DNA of 64,000 bases from positions 124,001 through 188,000 of the forward strand of contig NC_068341.1 in assembly GCF_014633365.1 (NCBI RefSeq), written 5' to 3'. The stretch comes from Diospyros lotus. Taxonomy: Eukaryota; Streptophyta; Magnoliopsida; Ericales; Ebenaceae. The position numbers and the translations under genes were made by a program. The notes beneath the pieces are model-generated. The model had not been told where the DNA came from. It ran no database searches and worked only from the letters and a program-made list of their open reading frames with translations. This document shows positions 34,508-44,354 of the stretch, in pieces. Numbering within the stretch: the stretch's first letter is position 1; each line of letters opens with the position of its first letter.

Positions 34508-37050
34508 TGTAATACCCAAGAAAATTTAAATGACCCAAGGGTAATTTATCTTGGGGCAATAATGAAATTTAAGGATAAATTGAGGGTATAAGGGTAATTT
34601 ATTATCGTATGAATGACTGAATCGACTGCCGGGAGTGCCCTGGAGCTGAGATGCCAAAGAAAAATGACGTGGAATTAACGAGCACCCCGAGATATGATTT
34701 ATAGCATCGAAATAAATAAGATCGAGAACAGTTTTCGGTACAGCTAAAATTCAACTGCCAATTAGGCTGCAAAACCGAATTGTTATAGACGACTTCCCAA
34801 AAGTCAATGGAAGCTTGATGGGAATTCAATTTTTTATAAGGAACAACCCTTCAGTGGTTTCAGAAAAAAACGAAAAGGTTTATGGCCAAAAAAAATATTC
34901 GGGCCTAAGTGCAGTTTTCTAAAATTGCCAGAGGGAGGGCGAAACCATGGTTTTTTTGGAATCTTTAGGGTCAAATGGATGTTTTAGGACTTGAGGGCCT
35001 AGTGGCAATAATGGAAAGTAGAGGGGTTAAGTGAAAATGGCCAAAATGAGAAAGGCCAAAAGTTGAGGGGCCAAAATGCAAATTTTCAAAGTTTGGCCAA
35101 TAACAAGCACATGGTCGGTCGCACATGGCCAATTTTGGCCATAGGGTTGCACTAGGCTTGGTCGGGGGAGCATCTTTTGTAAAGACCTTGCCTGACAACA
35201 GCCATCATGGTGGCCGAAAAAATAAGAAAAAGCAATCGAAAGTGGTTGCGCGATGAAACACCTACAACTCGCTTTTTCGATCACGTGTTGAGGCTTTTAG
35301 GTCGATCTAGGGTAGGTATATGCTCCTAAGGCAATGGGTTGGCCGATCTCATGCATTTGGAAGTCTGAAAATGCCTATAAATAGGGGTTTCGCGATGGCT
35401 AAAAATGGGGGAAGAAAAAGCTTCAAATTAAGGCCGAAATTGAACAAATTGGAGTTCCAAAATAAGGGGCTTTTGAATCCCATGAGATGTAGATCATTTC
35501 TGGAGAGTTTGATGCATTTTGGTTGCGATTTGGTGGCGATTCGAGCTTTGCTGGAGTTTAGAGGCGGGCGATCTGGACGATGCTTTAGCCAACTAATCGG
35601 AAGGCTTCTCAAGCTCCTTTTAGGCTGAAACTTGACCATGATGATCGACTTGAAGAGAAGGTTCAAATGGCATCGGTTTCAAGATTTTCCGGCGTCGCCG
35701 TCACCGGAGAAGACGATCGGCGCGTGCCGGTCACCCGTGGGTCTCCACGCGCCACCACTCACCCTAGGCACGTGCGAGCGTGTGGATGGGCCAAAAAAAT
35801 TTGGGAAAATGTTAGAAAATTGAGAAAAATGTTTTACAGAGGTTCGTGCAAAAAGATTTGGGTTTGGGTTTCCCGATGTCTCGATTTTAGCACCAAAGAG
35901 ACTCGTTTTGCATGAAAAGGCAACATCTGGGTAAGTCCAGTATTTTTCCCTTGAAGTTCATAGCCTATAATGAATTGTTATGAAATTAGATTTGAGAAAA
36001 TAGTCTCGAGGTATTTATTGGGATTTTTGGAAAGGAAAAATGAGAGAAAATGAAGGAAAAATGGAATATTGAGGATATTTAGTGATTAAATATCATTTTG
36101 ATGATTGAGGTGATCGAGATTATGTGATTGGTGCAACTTTTGAGAGTTGGCATGAGAATCGAGTTTGGGCATGTATATCGAGGCGATGCGCACTTTTTGA
36201 GGTGTCTTGATCTTTGGGAAAATGTGAGTTTTCCTATCCTAACTATGGTTTTGTGAGTGATTTTCTCACAAGAACTTATATTTATGATATGTTTTTTATA
36301 TATGCATGTTGTTATGAATGCAATATTCATTTTGTCATATTGCATGGAAAGTCGTGATAATTGCATGTCATGATGTTATTTTCATATTGATGTTTGTGCA
36401 TGGAAATAGGATGTCACCCCCAGAGTGTAGTCGTAATTCTCCTAGGGCAATGATGGAATAATGTTAGGCTTATCCTGTAGAGGTTCGAGATTTGCTTAGG
36501 ATTTCGTGTCGGGCTAGTGGGCCTGGGAACTTATATTAAGGGCACATGTTGATCATGTTATGCATCATGCATTCGTATATATATTTTAGACCCTCACTAA
36601 AAGTTTCATCTTCTAATGGGTTATGCCCCTGGAACATTCAACGTTCCAGTTTAGACTTGCAGCTCAGGCAAAGAGTAGGTTGACATGAGACGACACGTAA
36701 TGGCGTGGCCGATAGATTCAACGAGCTGATTCGGATACGTTCTACCTTATGCTTTATTGATGATTAGACTTGTTAGAACGGTTATGGAATCTCCATGTAT
36801 TTTATATTTGAGATTATGATGTAATATATGGTACGGATTCTTTATGATATAATATAAGGTGAATTCAAGTATGTACCATATCAGGTTTCGATTATCGCTT
36901 TCGCATTGTGAATGATTTGCTGGGGGTTTTGTTTGGAATTCGGTACTTAAGGTTTAAGTTATGTACTGAGAAAGAAAGAAAAAAATAATTTATGTATATT
37001 TTGGGCCCAGCATAGTGACATGCTCAGTAAGAGAAAAGCGGGGTGTTACA
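34508..37050 (+). mobile_element. Solo LTR 3 of the long-LTR family (2543 bp)
   Basis: It begins TGTAATACCCAAG and ends GCGGGGTGTTACA, with flanks ccgac (34503-34507) and ccggc (37051-37055), four of five matching. The TATA box TATAAATAG is at 35376-35384, 868 bases in, almost the same place as in solo LTR 1. It sits inside the LINE. No internal retroelement genes are present. Confidence 0.9.
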
Positions 37051-37078
37051 CCGGCTACTATATTATTGAAAATATCTA

Positions 37079-38695
37079 GGAAAATTTGCAAAAATAGGAC
37101 TTTCGGTACTGAACTTTTGAAAAATAGGACACTTTGAAAATCTTTACAAAATTAGGACTTTTTGAATGTGTATTTGACAAAAATACTCCAGCTTTTCAGT
37201 TAATTCTCTCCTTGTTCTTCATTTTTAATGATGTTTCTTCTTTCTTGCTGACTAATTTGCTAAGAGGATTTTCAAAATTCGCCACACACAACGACTATGC
37301 GTCTTGCTTTCTCCACCTAAGCTGCTATTTTATTTTATTTTTTTATTCTTTTTCAATGGCACTTCTTTTTTCTCGCTGATTAATTAACTGAAAAAAAAAT
37401 TCAAAGTCTGCCACACACAGCAGCTGTGCATCTTGCTTTCTCCCCCTATGTTACTATTCTATTCTCTCTCTTTTTTTTTTTTTTATTTCTTCACCTTCTG
37501 CAAGTTCTCCATCAAACAAGCACAAAGGTTATCCAAAGATATCAGTTTTAGATATCGGTTGTAGATATCAGATGTAGATATCGGTTTAACAATATCGATT
37601 ATTGATAGATATCTAATGTATATATCAGTTCAACGATATCGGTTATTGATAGATATCGGTTGTAGATTTCCTTTGTAGAATATGGTTGTCATAGATATCT
37701 GATATAAATATTAGTTCAACGATATTGGTTATTAGTAGAAATCGATTATAGATTTCTGTCGTAGAATACAGTTATCGTAGATATCTGATGTAGATATCAA
37801 TTCAACGATATCGATTATTGATAGATATCGGTTATTGATAGATATCTGATGTAGATATTAATTTTCTACAACTTGTTCTTCACTTTTATGGGACACTCCA
37901 ACTTTATAATAGAAACCATTTCATGTTTCTATACAATTTTTGTTATTATTGAGATATATTTAATCAACCGATATCTACTACAATCTATATCTATAACCAA
38001 TATATTTGGACAACTGTATTCTACAACAGAAATCTAAAACCGATATCTATCAATAATCGAAATAGTTGAACCAATATCTACATCAAATATCTATAATCGA
38101 TATCTAAAACTGATATATTTGGATAACATTTGTGCTTGTTTGATGGAGAACTTGCAAAATGTGAAAAATTAAAAAAATAGAATAGAATAGCAGCTTAGGC
38201 GGAGAAAGCAAGATGCATAGTCAGTCGTTGTGTGTGGCGGACTTTGAATTTTTTTTTAGTAAATTAATCAGTGAGGAAGAAGAAGCGCCATTGAAAAAGA
38301 ATAAAAAAAAAAAGAATAAAATGGCAGCTTAAGTGAAGAAAGTAAGATGCACAGTTACTGTGTGTGGTAAACTTTGGAAATATTCTCAACAAATTAATCA
38401 ACGAGGAAGAAAAAATGCCATTGAAAAATAATAAAAGAAATATAATAGAATAACAGCTTAAGTGGAGAAAGCAAGACGTACAGTTGCTATGTGTGGCGAA
38501 CTTTGAAAATCTTCTTAGCAAATTAATTAGCGAGGAAGAAGCGCCATTGAAGAGGAAAAACAAGGAAAGAGCTAACTGAAAAGTGGGGGTATTTTTGTTA
38601 AATACACATTCAAAAGTCCTAGTTTTGCAAAGATTTTTAAAGTGTCATATTTTTCAAAAGTTCAATACCAAAAGTCCTATTTTTGCAAATTTCCC
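37079..38695. mobile_element. Mutator-like foldback element, non-autonomous (1617 bp)
   Basis: Long terminal inverted repeats begin GG(A/G)AAATTTGCAAAAATAGG on both sides and can be followed by eye for more than 100 bases, then further with gaps. The 9-bp flanks aaatatcta (37070-37078) and aagtatcta (38696-38704) match at eight positions, the size expected for Mutator-like elements. Each arm contains tandem copies of a roughly 120-bp unit with a ccacacacag-like core: two in the left arm and three in the right. The centre (37545-38120) is an array of gatatcggtt-type repeats. No transposase is present. Confidence 0.85.
37545..38120. repeat. Inverted arrays of a GATATC(G/T)GTT-like repeat in the foldback element
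   Basis: On the left side (37545-37870) atatcggtt and atagatatc motifs recur about every 20-30 bases. On the right side (37960-38120) they recur in reverse complement. Together they would form a long imperfect hairpin. Confidence 0.75.
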
Positions 38696-39420
38696 AAGTA
38701 TCTATCGTATGTGCAAGATTTTTCTTTAGAATTCCAAGTCTGTTTTGGTTTCCTGGAGAGATGTTTGCCTGACGAAAAGAGAAAAGGGTTTGGGCCTTAA
38801 GAATCTCAAGAGTTGGAACTCCAACCTTTTGTCTAAAGTTCTCTAGAATATTCATTGCAACAAAAACTTTATGTGGGTGAAATAGATCCATCATATGTAC
38901 CTTGGTTCTACTTCCATATGGGCGAGAGGGGTAAAGAATGATGATTCCCCTTTTTTTTAAGAAGTTGTTGGGCATTAGAGATGCCATCTACAATGCTGGG
39001 GGTTCTTTGGCTAATGCTTCTATTATGTTATTCGGCTGGGCTAAAGGTAACATTTTATGCTCTAATGCAGTGTATGATTTTTTTCAGCCAAATGGGCAAA
39101 GGATGATATGGGCTTCCAATGTTTAGAACCCCTGCCTTGTCCCTAAACAGGCGTTTATCTTGTGGCTTTGTGCTAAGATGAAGATTCGAACGAGGGACAA
39201 GCTTCATTTTATAGATATTGATCGTTATTGTCCACTTGCAGTGCAACAGAGGAGACTCTTGCCCATATTTTCTTTCAATGCTCAATGAGCTCTACAATAT
39301 GGAGCCATATCCGAGCTTGGTTGGGAATATCTCGTGCTATGTTTTCTGTTGACACACATTTTTGTAACACCCCGCATCGAGCAATAGGAAGGTCCAGGAC
39401 AACTTACCCTGATGGGCCTA

Positions 39421-39490
39421 CGCGAACTTCCCAAGGGGGTCATTCATCTTTGGATTACCCTAGGTCAAACACGCTTAACTTGGGAGTTAT
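39421..39490 (-). other. 5S rRNA-like segment in repeat copy 1
   Basis: On the minus strand it reads AACTCCCAAGTTAAGCGTG, then TTTGACC, a GATGAATGACC block and CCCCTTGGGAAGTTCGCG. This follows plant 5S rRNA from the A box (AAGTTAAGCGTGCTTGGGC) through the intermediate element to the C box (GATGGGTGACCTCCTGGGAAG). The 5' third and 3' end of 5S rRNA are missing, so it is not a 5S gene. Similar 5S-bearing LTRs are known from Cassandra elements. Confidence 0.8.
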
Positions 39491-39907
39491 TTGCCTACAT
39501 TCAGCCCAAAAGGTATCCAGCTGATGTTGTTTCCTTCCTTACTTATTCTCGATATATACTACCCTTCTTCGAGCTCTCTTGGGGTGTTATAGATATCGTG
39601 TCATCATTGTGGGGCCCACAGCTGCGGGTTAGCTCTCAGCTATCGCCATTCGACGACTAGGAGGCCCACTGCACTTATGAGCCCCTCAATGGTTGCCCTC
39701 TAGGCAACCAATGTGAGACATACCCGGTGCATCCACACCATCCCCCCCGGTAGGTGTGGTGGGGCTCTATCGGCCCCTCCCTTATCCAGGGTTATAGGGA
39801 CCATTATGGGGTTTCTCGCAGACGGCGCCAAATATTGACACACATTTTTGTAACACCCCGCATCGAGTGATAGGAAGGTCCGGGACAACTTACCCTGATG
39901 GGCCTAT

Positions 39908-39976
39908 GCGAACTTCCTAGGAGGGTCATCCATCCTTGGATTACCCCAGGTCAAACACACTTAACTTGGGAGTTCT
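39908..39976 (-). other. 5S rRNA-like segment in repeat copy 2
   Basis: Same segment as in copy 1, with a C-box part (GATGGATGACCCTCC) closer to 5S rRNA. Its A-box part reads AAGTTAAGTGTG, with one change in GCGTG. Confidence 0.8.
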
Positions 39977-40262
39977 TTGCCTACATTCAGCCCAAAAGGT
40001 ATCCAGCTAGTATTGTTTCCTTCCTTACTTATTCTCGATATATACTACCCTCCTCTGGGCTCTCTTGGGGTGTTACAGATATCGTGGGGCCCACAGCTGT
40101 GGGTTAGCTCTCAGCTATCGCCATTCAACGACTAGGAGGTCTACCGCACTTATGAGCCCCTCAGTGGTTGCCCTCTGGGCAACCGATGTGGGACATCCCG
40201 GTGCATCCACACCATCCCCCCCGGTGTATCCACACCCGGTGCACCACGAGCTAGGGGGCTTA

Positions 40263-40922
40263 TGTTATGTGTATTTTCTGTATCACTCCACATGGGCTAG
40301 ACTCGGCCCGATAGACCGGCCCAATCACCCAAAGCCGAGAAAGCCCAGATGACCTCGCCAAAGAAAGCCCAGCGACCTTCGGGATCCAAAACTCATAAAG
40401 CGAGCATCTGGCGAGCTCTCAAGAAGCTCCCATTGATCAGCTAACGAGCTCCCGACAATGTCCTTCAGTTCGCTGAACTTCCCAGGTCGCTAGCCCAAAA
40501 CCCCCAGCTCGCATAAGTGGCAAAGCTGCTAAGAAGTCAGAAGTAGGGTCCAGTTACTTTACCTGCAACAGCCCATGCTCCTCGTAATGAAGATCTCACT
40601 CTAGGTTTTATGTAAACGATAAGGGCAGTTTGTCCCCCATTATGTAGTCATTGTATTTCTATATGTTATCTAAATTGTAAAAGTCTCTCAGTATAAATCA
40701 TGGATATCATGAGGGGCAAGGACAGGGAGAATAATCAGACACCGCCATTCTGAAGGAATAATCAGAGTGCGGTCATGGAGTAGACATCATTCTGGCCGAA
40801 CCACGAGAAAATCCTGGAGTCGATTCACATCCGAGATTTTTGTTTTTCTTCTTCTTGGCACTTTGAACTTATTCACCGCGGCCAAAAAACGAATCGTGGT
40901 CGACTGAAATTGAACGTCGGCA
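40263..40922 (+). repeat. Tat-family LTR copy c (660 bp) with adjoining polypurine tract
   Basis: It starts TGTTATGTGTATTTTC and ends GAACGTCGGCA, and follows the LTRs of the complete Tat element block by block. The preceding tract ctagggggctta (40251-40262) equals the polypurine tract of that element. This is therefore the 3' end of a Tat element whose body is gone, not a simple solo LTR. Confidence 0.82.
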
Positions 40923-41278
40923 TCTTCTATATCCATCGACCTCAAATGAATTAAAAAGGAAGCTAGAGGTAAGTCATGGCAAAATATAGTGAAGCAGATT
41001 GGTTTGACTGCCACTATCTACCATATTTGAATTGTCATGAATCAAATGGTTTTTGAGAATTTGGAGCCCCAAGTTAAATCTATTATTAAAAGGATTAAAA
41101 CTTTTGTATATAATATTATTTTTTCCTTGTGTTTTCATGTTTTAAGTATGAGTCTTTAGCTATGGGGGATTAGACGTGGTCTCTCATGTTTTACCTAGAC
41201 ATGTCCAGTATTTCTTTGTACATTTTTGATCTATAAATTTTTACATTTTGATAAAAAATAAAAAAAAAGTAAGTTTGT

Positions 41279-43383
41279 GCGTTCTCCAAACATTTTATTG
41301 GGTTTATGGTAAATTTTTAAATATTTATAATTATTTTTAATATTCAAAATTTAATATTTATATAAACCAATCACAAATTACCATTTAATTTTCGTGAATC
41401 TAATTAATTTCCCATGCAAGATCCATAACCAAGACTGCATGCGATAGTTAATGTCAAAATTGTGGGCATCAGTTGCCAACCCATGCATGTGATCAGCTAG
41501 CTAACTCTTCTATTTAATTACATATATTTTGCATATATATATATAGCTCGACCGAAACGTACGGATACATGTAATTAATTAAGGAGTTGAAGCCTGGAGA
41601 GGGGGAATTTGGCGGGGCAAATTACAGGGGCATAACACAAAACTCCAACAGCTAGCCTAGCCGCCAGGCCTCTCACCAGCAAGCAGGATGATTGATGATG
41701 GATGCCTGATCAACCCACTTCATTAATTGGTAATGAACTTAAAAATACAGCCAGTACGTACGTAGTTGTCCACTTAATTATATGCGTAAAATTACATACG
41801 GCTCGATCGTCAATATTATTTGGATTATTGAACAATGAAAAGAATTAATAATTCAAGGTTCGCTTAAATTAAATTATTATTATTGTTATAATATCTAGCA
41901 ATAGCTAGCATTAATTAATTAGTACTGGTCTAGTTGTACGTGCTAAGAGCGATTTTGTGCACCCCATTTAACTGGAGTAATTTTACTCACCGTGAGTTTT
42001 GTCAACTTAAAGTAGTGAGAGTGATATATATATTTTTTAATTTTCTCACTCTCTCACGTGACCCAACATTTAAGGCCTACCCGTCCATTTCCTGATTTAT
42101 GGACTCACTCACGCAACTCTCCCTCTCTCTCTCTCTCTCTTTTTCTTTCCAGAGACAACAATTTTCTCTTGAGAAAGAGGAGGCGGGCTTCCATCTCTGG
42201 CAATACCTCTTTCGCACAACTCTCTCTCTGAATGCAGGCTTCCATGTCCAGTGTAGTCCAGTAGCGACCCTTACTCTCTCTCGCAACTCTCTTCGTCCCC
42301 TCTAGCAGCGATCGGGACGTCCCTTCCACCTCCAACATCTCTTCCAACAACAACTGCGGCATCCCCTCCACCTCCGACACCCCAGCAGCAACCCTCCACT
42401 TCTGGCGTCAGTCCTCACATTCTCTCAACTTTGTGTTTCTAACACTATGTCCCTTGATATTTGCTTTGATTCATTTTTCTTTGTCTTGAATTTGTTTCAC
42501 CTTTTTTTGCTTCATTCGTATTTCATTGCTTTAAGTTATAAAACCCTAAACGTTGGATTTTGTGAAGTATGAACTGCATAAACGGGTAGTAGTAGCGGTG
42601 TCCCCTCCGCCTCCAATGTCCTCTCCCCTTCGCCTTCGTATTTCATTCGTGTTTCTAACATTGGGTTATGGGTATTGCTGAATAAATTTCTTTTATATTT
42701 GTTGTATTTATATTCCGGATGTTTGATATGGTGTTGACTATTTTGGGGTTGATAATATTATGGATTTTTTTTTTTTTGTAAATAGTTGTCCAAACAAATT
42801 TTGACCTGATATATTATTAATTTCTTAACTTTCTTTTTTCAATTTATAAATTTTGAAATTTCCTGTCTTAGTACTTGGCTTTGATTAGTTGTTAGTTATC
42901 ATTAATCATTAATTAATGTAAACTATAGGAGGAGTATAAAATTAAGAGTAAATTTTGATCGATCTACAAAAATATAGAATTAAACTTAAATTAAAAATTG
43001 TGTAGCTTCAAAGACAATTTACCTACTTCCATAGCATAATACAATAACTATAACACAACATCAACACGATACATTTGTGTTAGGTTTGTGTTTCATATTG
43101 AGGCCCAAGGCGATGACGATAGTTCAAGTTAGTTTCATAAGTTTTAACCCGGGATTGAAGCGACGGTTCAACACTCTTATTAGCAGCCCAAATAGAAGTC
43201 GGGCCATAAGCCCTTAACGCTCTCTTTGGAGGAGAAATGGGCCTTGGCCCATTTTCTCAAGAGATGGGGGAAGCCCATTAATGCCTAAGCCCAACCCCTT
43301 GTTTGCTTGCCCTAACCTCTTCATATTTAAGGGATTTGTTCCTTCTTTTGAGCCCTATTCTGTGGCGACCGTTCGTTCTCTCT
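41279..43383. other. Intergenic DNA with a possible promoter near 43100-43350
   Basis: AT-rich to about 43080, with a (CT)n run at 42119-42141 and no supported gene. From 43100 on there are several GGCCCA/TGGGCC-type motifs (site II elements of housekeeping promoters), a ccctaacc block and a TATA-like catatttaaggg near 43322. A promoter is plausible, but no coding exon follows before the solo LTR at 43389. Confidence 0.4.
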
Positions 43384-43618
43384 CTTGTTGTAACACCCTT
43401 CTCCTAAAACTGCCCGAGAACAGGTGCTACGGGAAAAATAAATAAAATAAAATAAAACTCTCTAATAAAATGAAATTTGATACCACAACTGAACATCTCA
43501 ATCAAATTAAAATAAAACTATGAGTCAACATAAGTGAAAACCATAAACTCTGTCTAAGGGACAATCCATCTACTAAAATATAAAATAATCCTAAACTGAC
43601 AAAACACTATAAACTAAC

Positions 43619-44315
43619 TGTTATATGTATTTCCCGCATCACCCCGCATGGGCCAGACTCGGTCCGATAGACCGGCCCAATCACCCAAGGCCTAGAAGGC
43701 CCGGACGACCTCGTCAAGGAAGGTCCAGCCTCCACCAAAGATCCGGAACTCGTAAAGCGAGCATATGGCGAGCTCCCGGTAATCCCCCAACGAGCTCGGA
43801 GCAATCGACTAACGAGCTCCTGAAATATCCTCCAGATCGCTGGACCATCCAGGTCGCTCGCCTAAAACCTCCAGCTCGCATGAGCGGCAAAGCTGCTGAG
43901 AAGTCAGAGGTAGGGTCCGATCACTTTATTTGTAACAGCCCATGCCCCTCGTAATGAGAATCCCACTCCCGGTCTTGCGAAGGCGGTAAGAACTATTTGT
44001 CCCCCATTATACAAACACTGTATTTTTATATATTATCTAGATTGTAAAAGCCCCTCAAGATAAATGGAAATAAAAGAGACCATGAGGGGCAAGAAAAGAA
44101 GGACAAGAAAAATATAATCAGATACCGCCACTCTGGGAGAATGATCAGATGGCGGCCGTGGACTAGGCATCGTTCTGGCCGAACCACGTAAAAGATTCTG
44201 GTGTACACGCTTGGAACGTCGGGGGGAGGGGTTTTCTTCCTTCCTGCTCGGTATTTTTGGATTGACTCACCGCGGCCCAAAACGAATCACGGTCGGCCGA
44301 AATCAAACGTCGACA
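43619..44315 (+). repeat. 5' LTR of the Tat element (697 bp)
   Basis: It begins TGTTATATG and ends AACGTCGACA. A TATA-like run, tatttttatatatt, lies at about 44021-44034, and gagctc motifs recur in the first third. The 3' LTR has exactly the same length. Relatives occur at 27429, 32679 and 40263. Confidence 0.96.
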
Positions 44316-44336
44316 TTTTGGCGCTAGAGGAAGGGG
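44316..44336 (+). other. Primer-binding site region of the Tat element
   Basis: The sequence TTTTGGCGCTAGAGGAAGG follows the LTR directly. TGGCGC-type sites are usual in Tat elements. The priming tRNA is not assigned here. Confidence 0.7.
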
Positions 44337-44354
44337 CCGCTCTGATCAATAGCC

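Larger units (their letters stand above)
39351..40226 (-). repeat. TRIM-like pair of direct repeats with 5S rRNA homology
   Basis: Copy 1 (39351 to about 39740) and copy 2 (39837 to about 40226) are close direct repeats. On the minus strand the roughly 100-base sequence between them starts with TTTGGCGCCGTCTGCGAGAA directly after copy 2, which looks like a tRNA primer-binding site. A G-rich tract (ACCGGGGGGGA) abuts copy 1, like a polypurine tract. This is the layout of a terminal-repeat retrotransposon in miniature on the minus strand. The outer ends are not certain and no clean target duplication was found around this pair alone. Confidence 0.65.
39347..40922. mobile_element. Composite retroelement: TRIM-like repeat plus Tat LTR copy c
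   Basis: LINE sequence stops at 39346 and resumes at 40923. The flanks ttttc (39342-39346) and tcttc (40923-40927) match at four of five bases, suggesting one insertion event. Inside are two direct copies of a 5S-containing repeat (offset 486 bases), then a polypurine tract and a Tat LTR. How the two parts were joined is not clear; recombination between elements is one option. Confidence 0.6.
34470..41110 (+). pseudogene. LINE ORF2 C-terminal fragments (end of RT and zf-RVT region)
   Basis: The first piece reads FWLSTLHVPATI just before the solo LTR. After the foldback element the frame gives VSWRDVCLTKREKGLGLKNL, typical of the region behind the reverse-transcriptase core of plant L1 elements. 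The zf-RVT part follows with CSATEETLAHIFFQCSMS and W-rich segments to about 39346. Near 41000 GLTATIYHI resembles the usual end of such ORFs. There are several stops and frame changes, for example a TAG just before NSKSVLVSW. It is not functional. Confidence 0.82.
34437..41267 (+). mobile_element. 5'-truncated L1-type LINE, split by three later insertions
   Basis: An exact 11-bp duplication, agtaagtttgt, flanks the unit at 34426-34436 and 41268-41278. The right end has a poly(A)-like tail (ataaaaaataaaaaaaa). LINE coding pieces of one element lie at 34470-34507, 37051-37078, 38705-39346 and 40923-41110, in order on the plus strand. The gaps are filled by a solo LTR (34508-37050), a Mutator-like foldback element (37079-38695) and a composite retroelement (39347-40922). 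The LINE itself is only about 1.1 kb and lacks its 5' part, as usual for target-primed insertion. Confidence 0.85.

Noticed and set aside
39421..39490. A genuine 5S rRNA gene
   Set aside because: The first third and the last part of 5S rRNA are missing and several promoter bases differ; the segment is part of a repeated retroelement.
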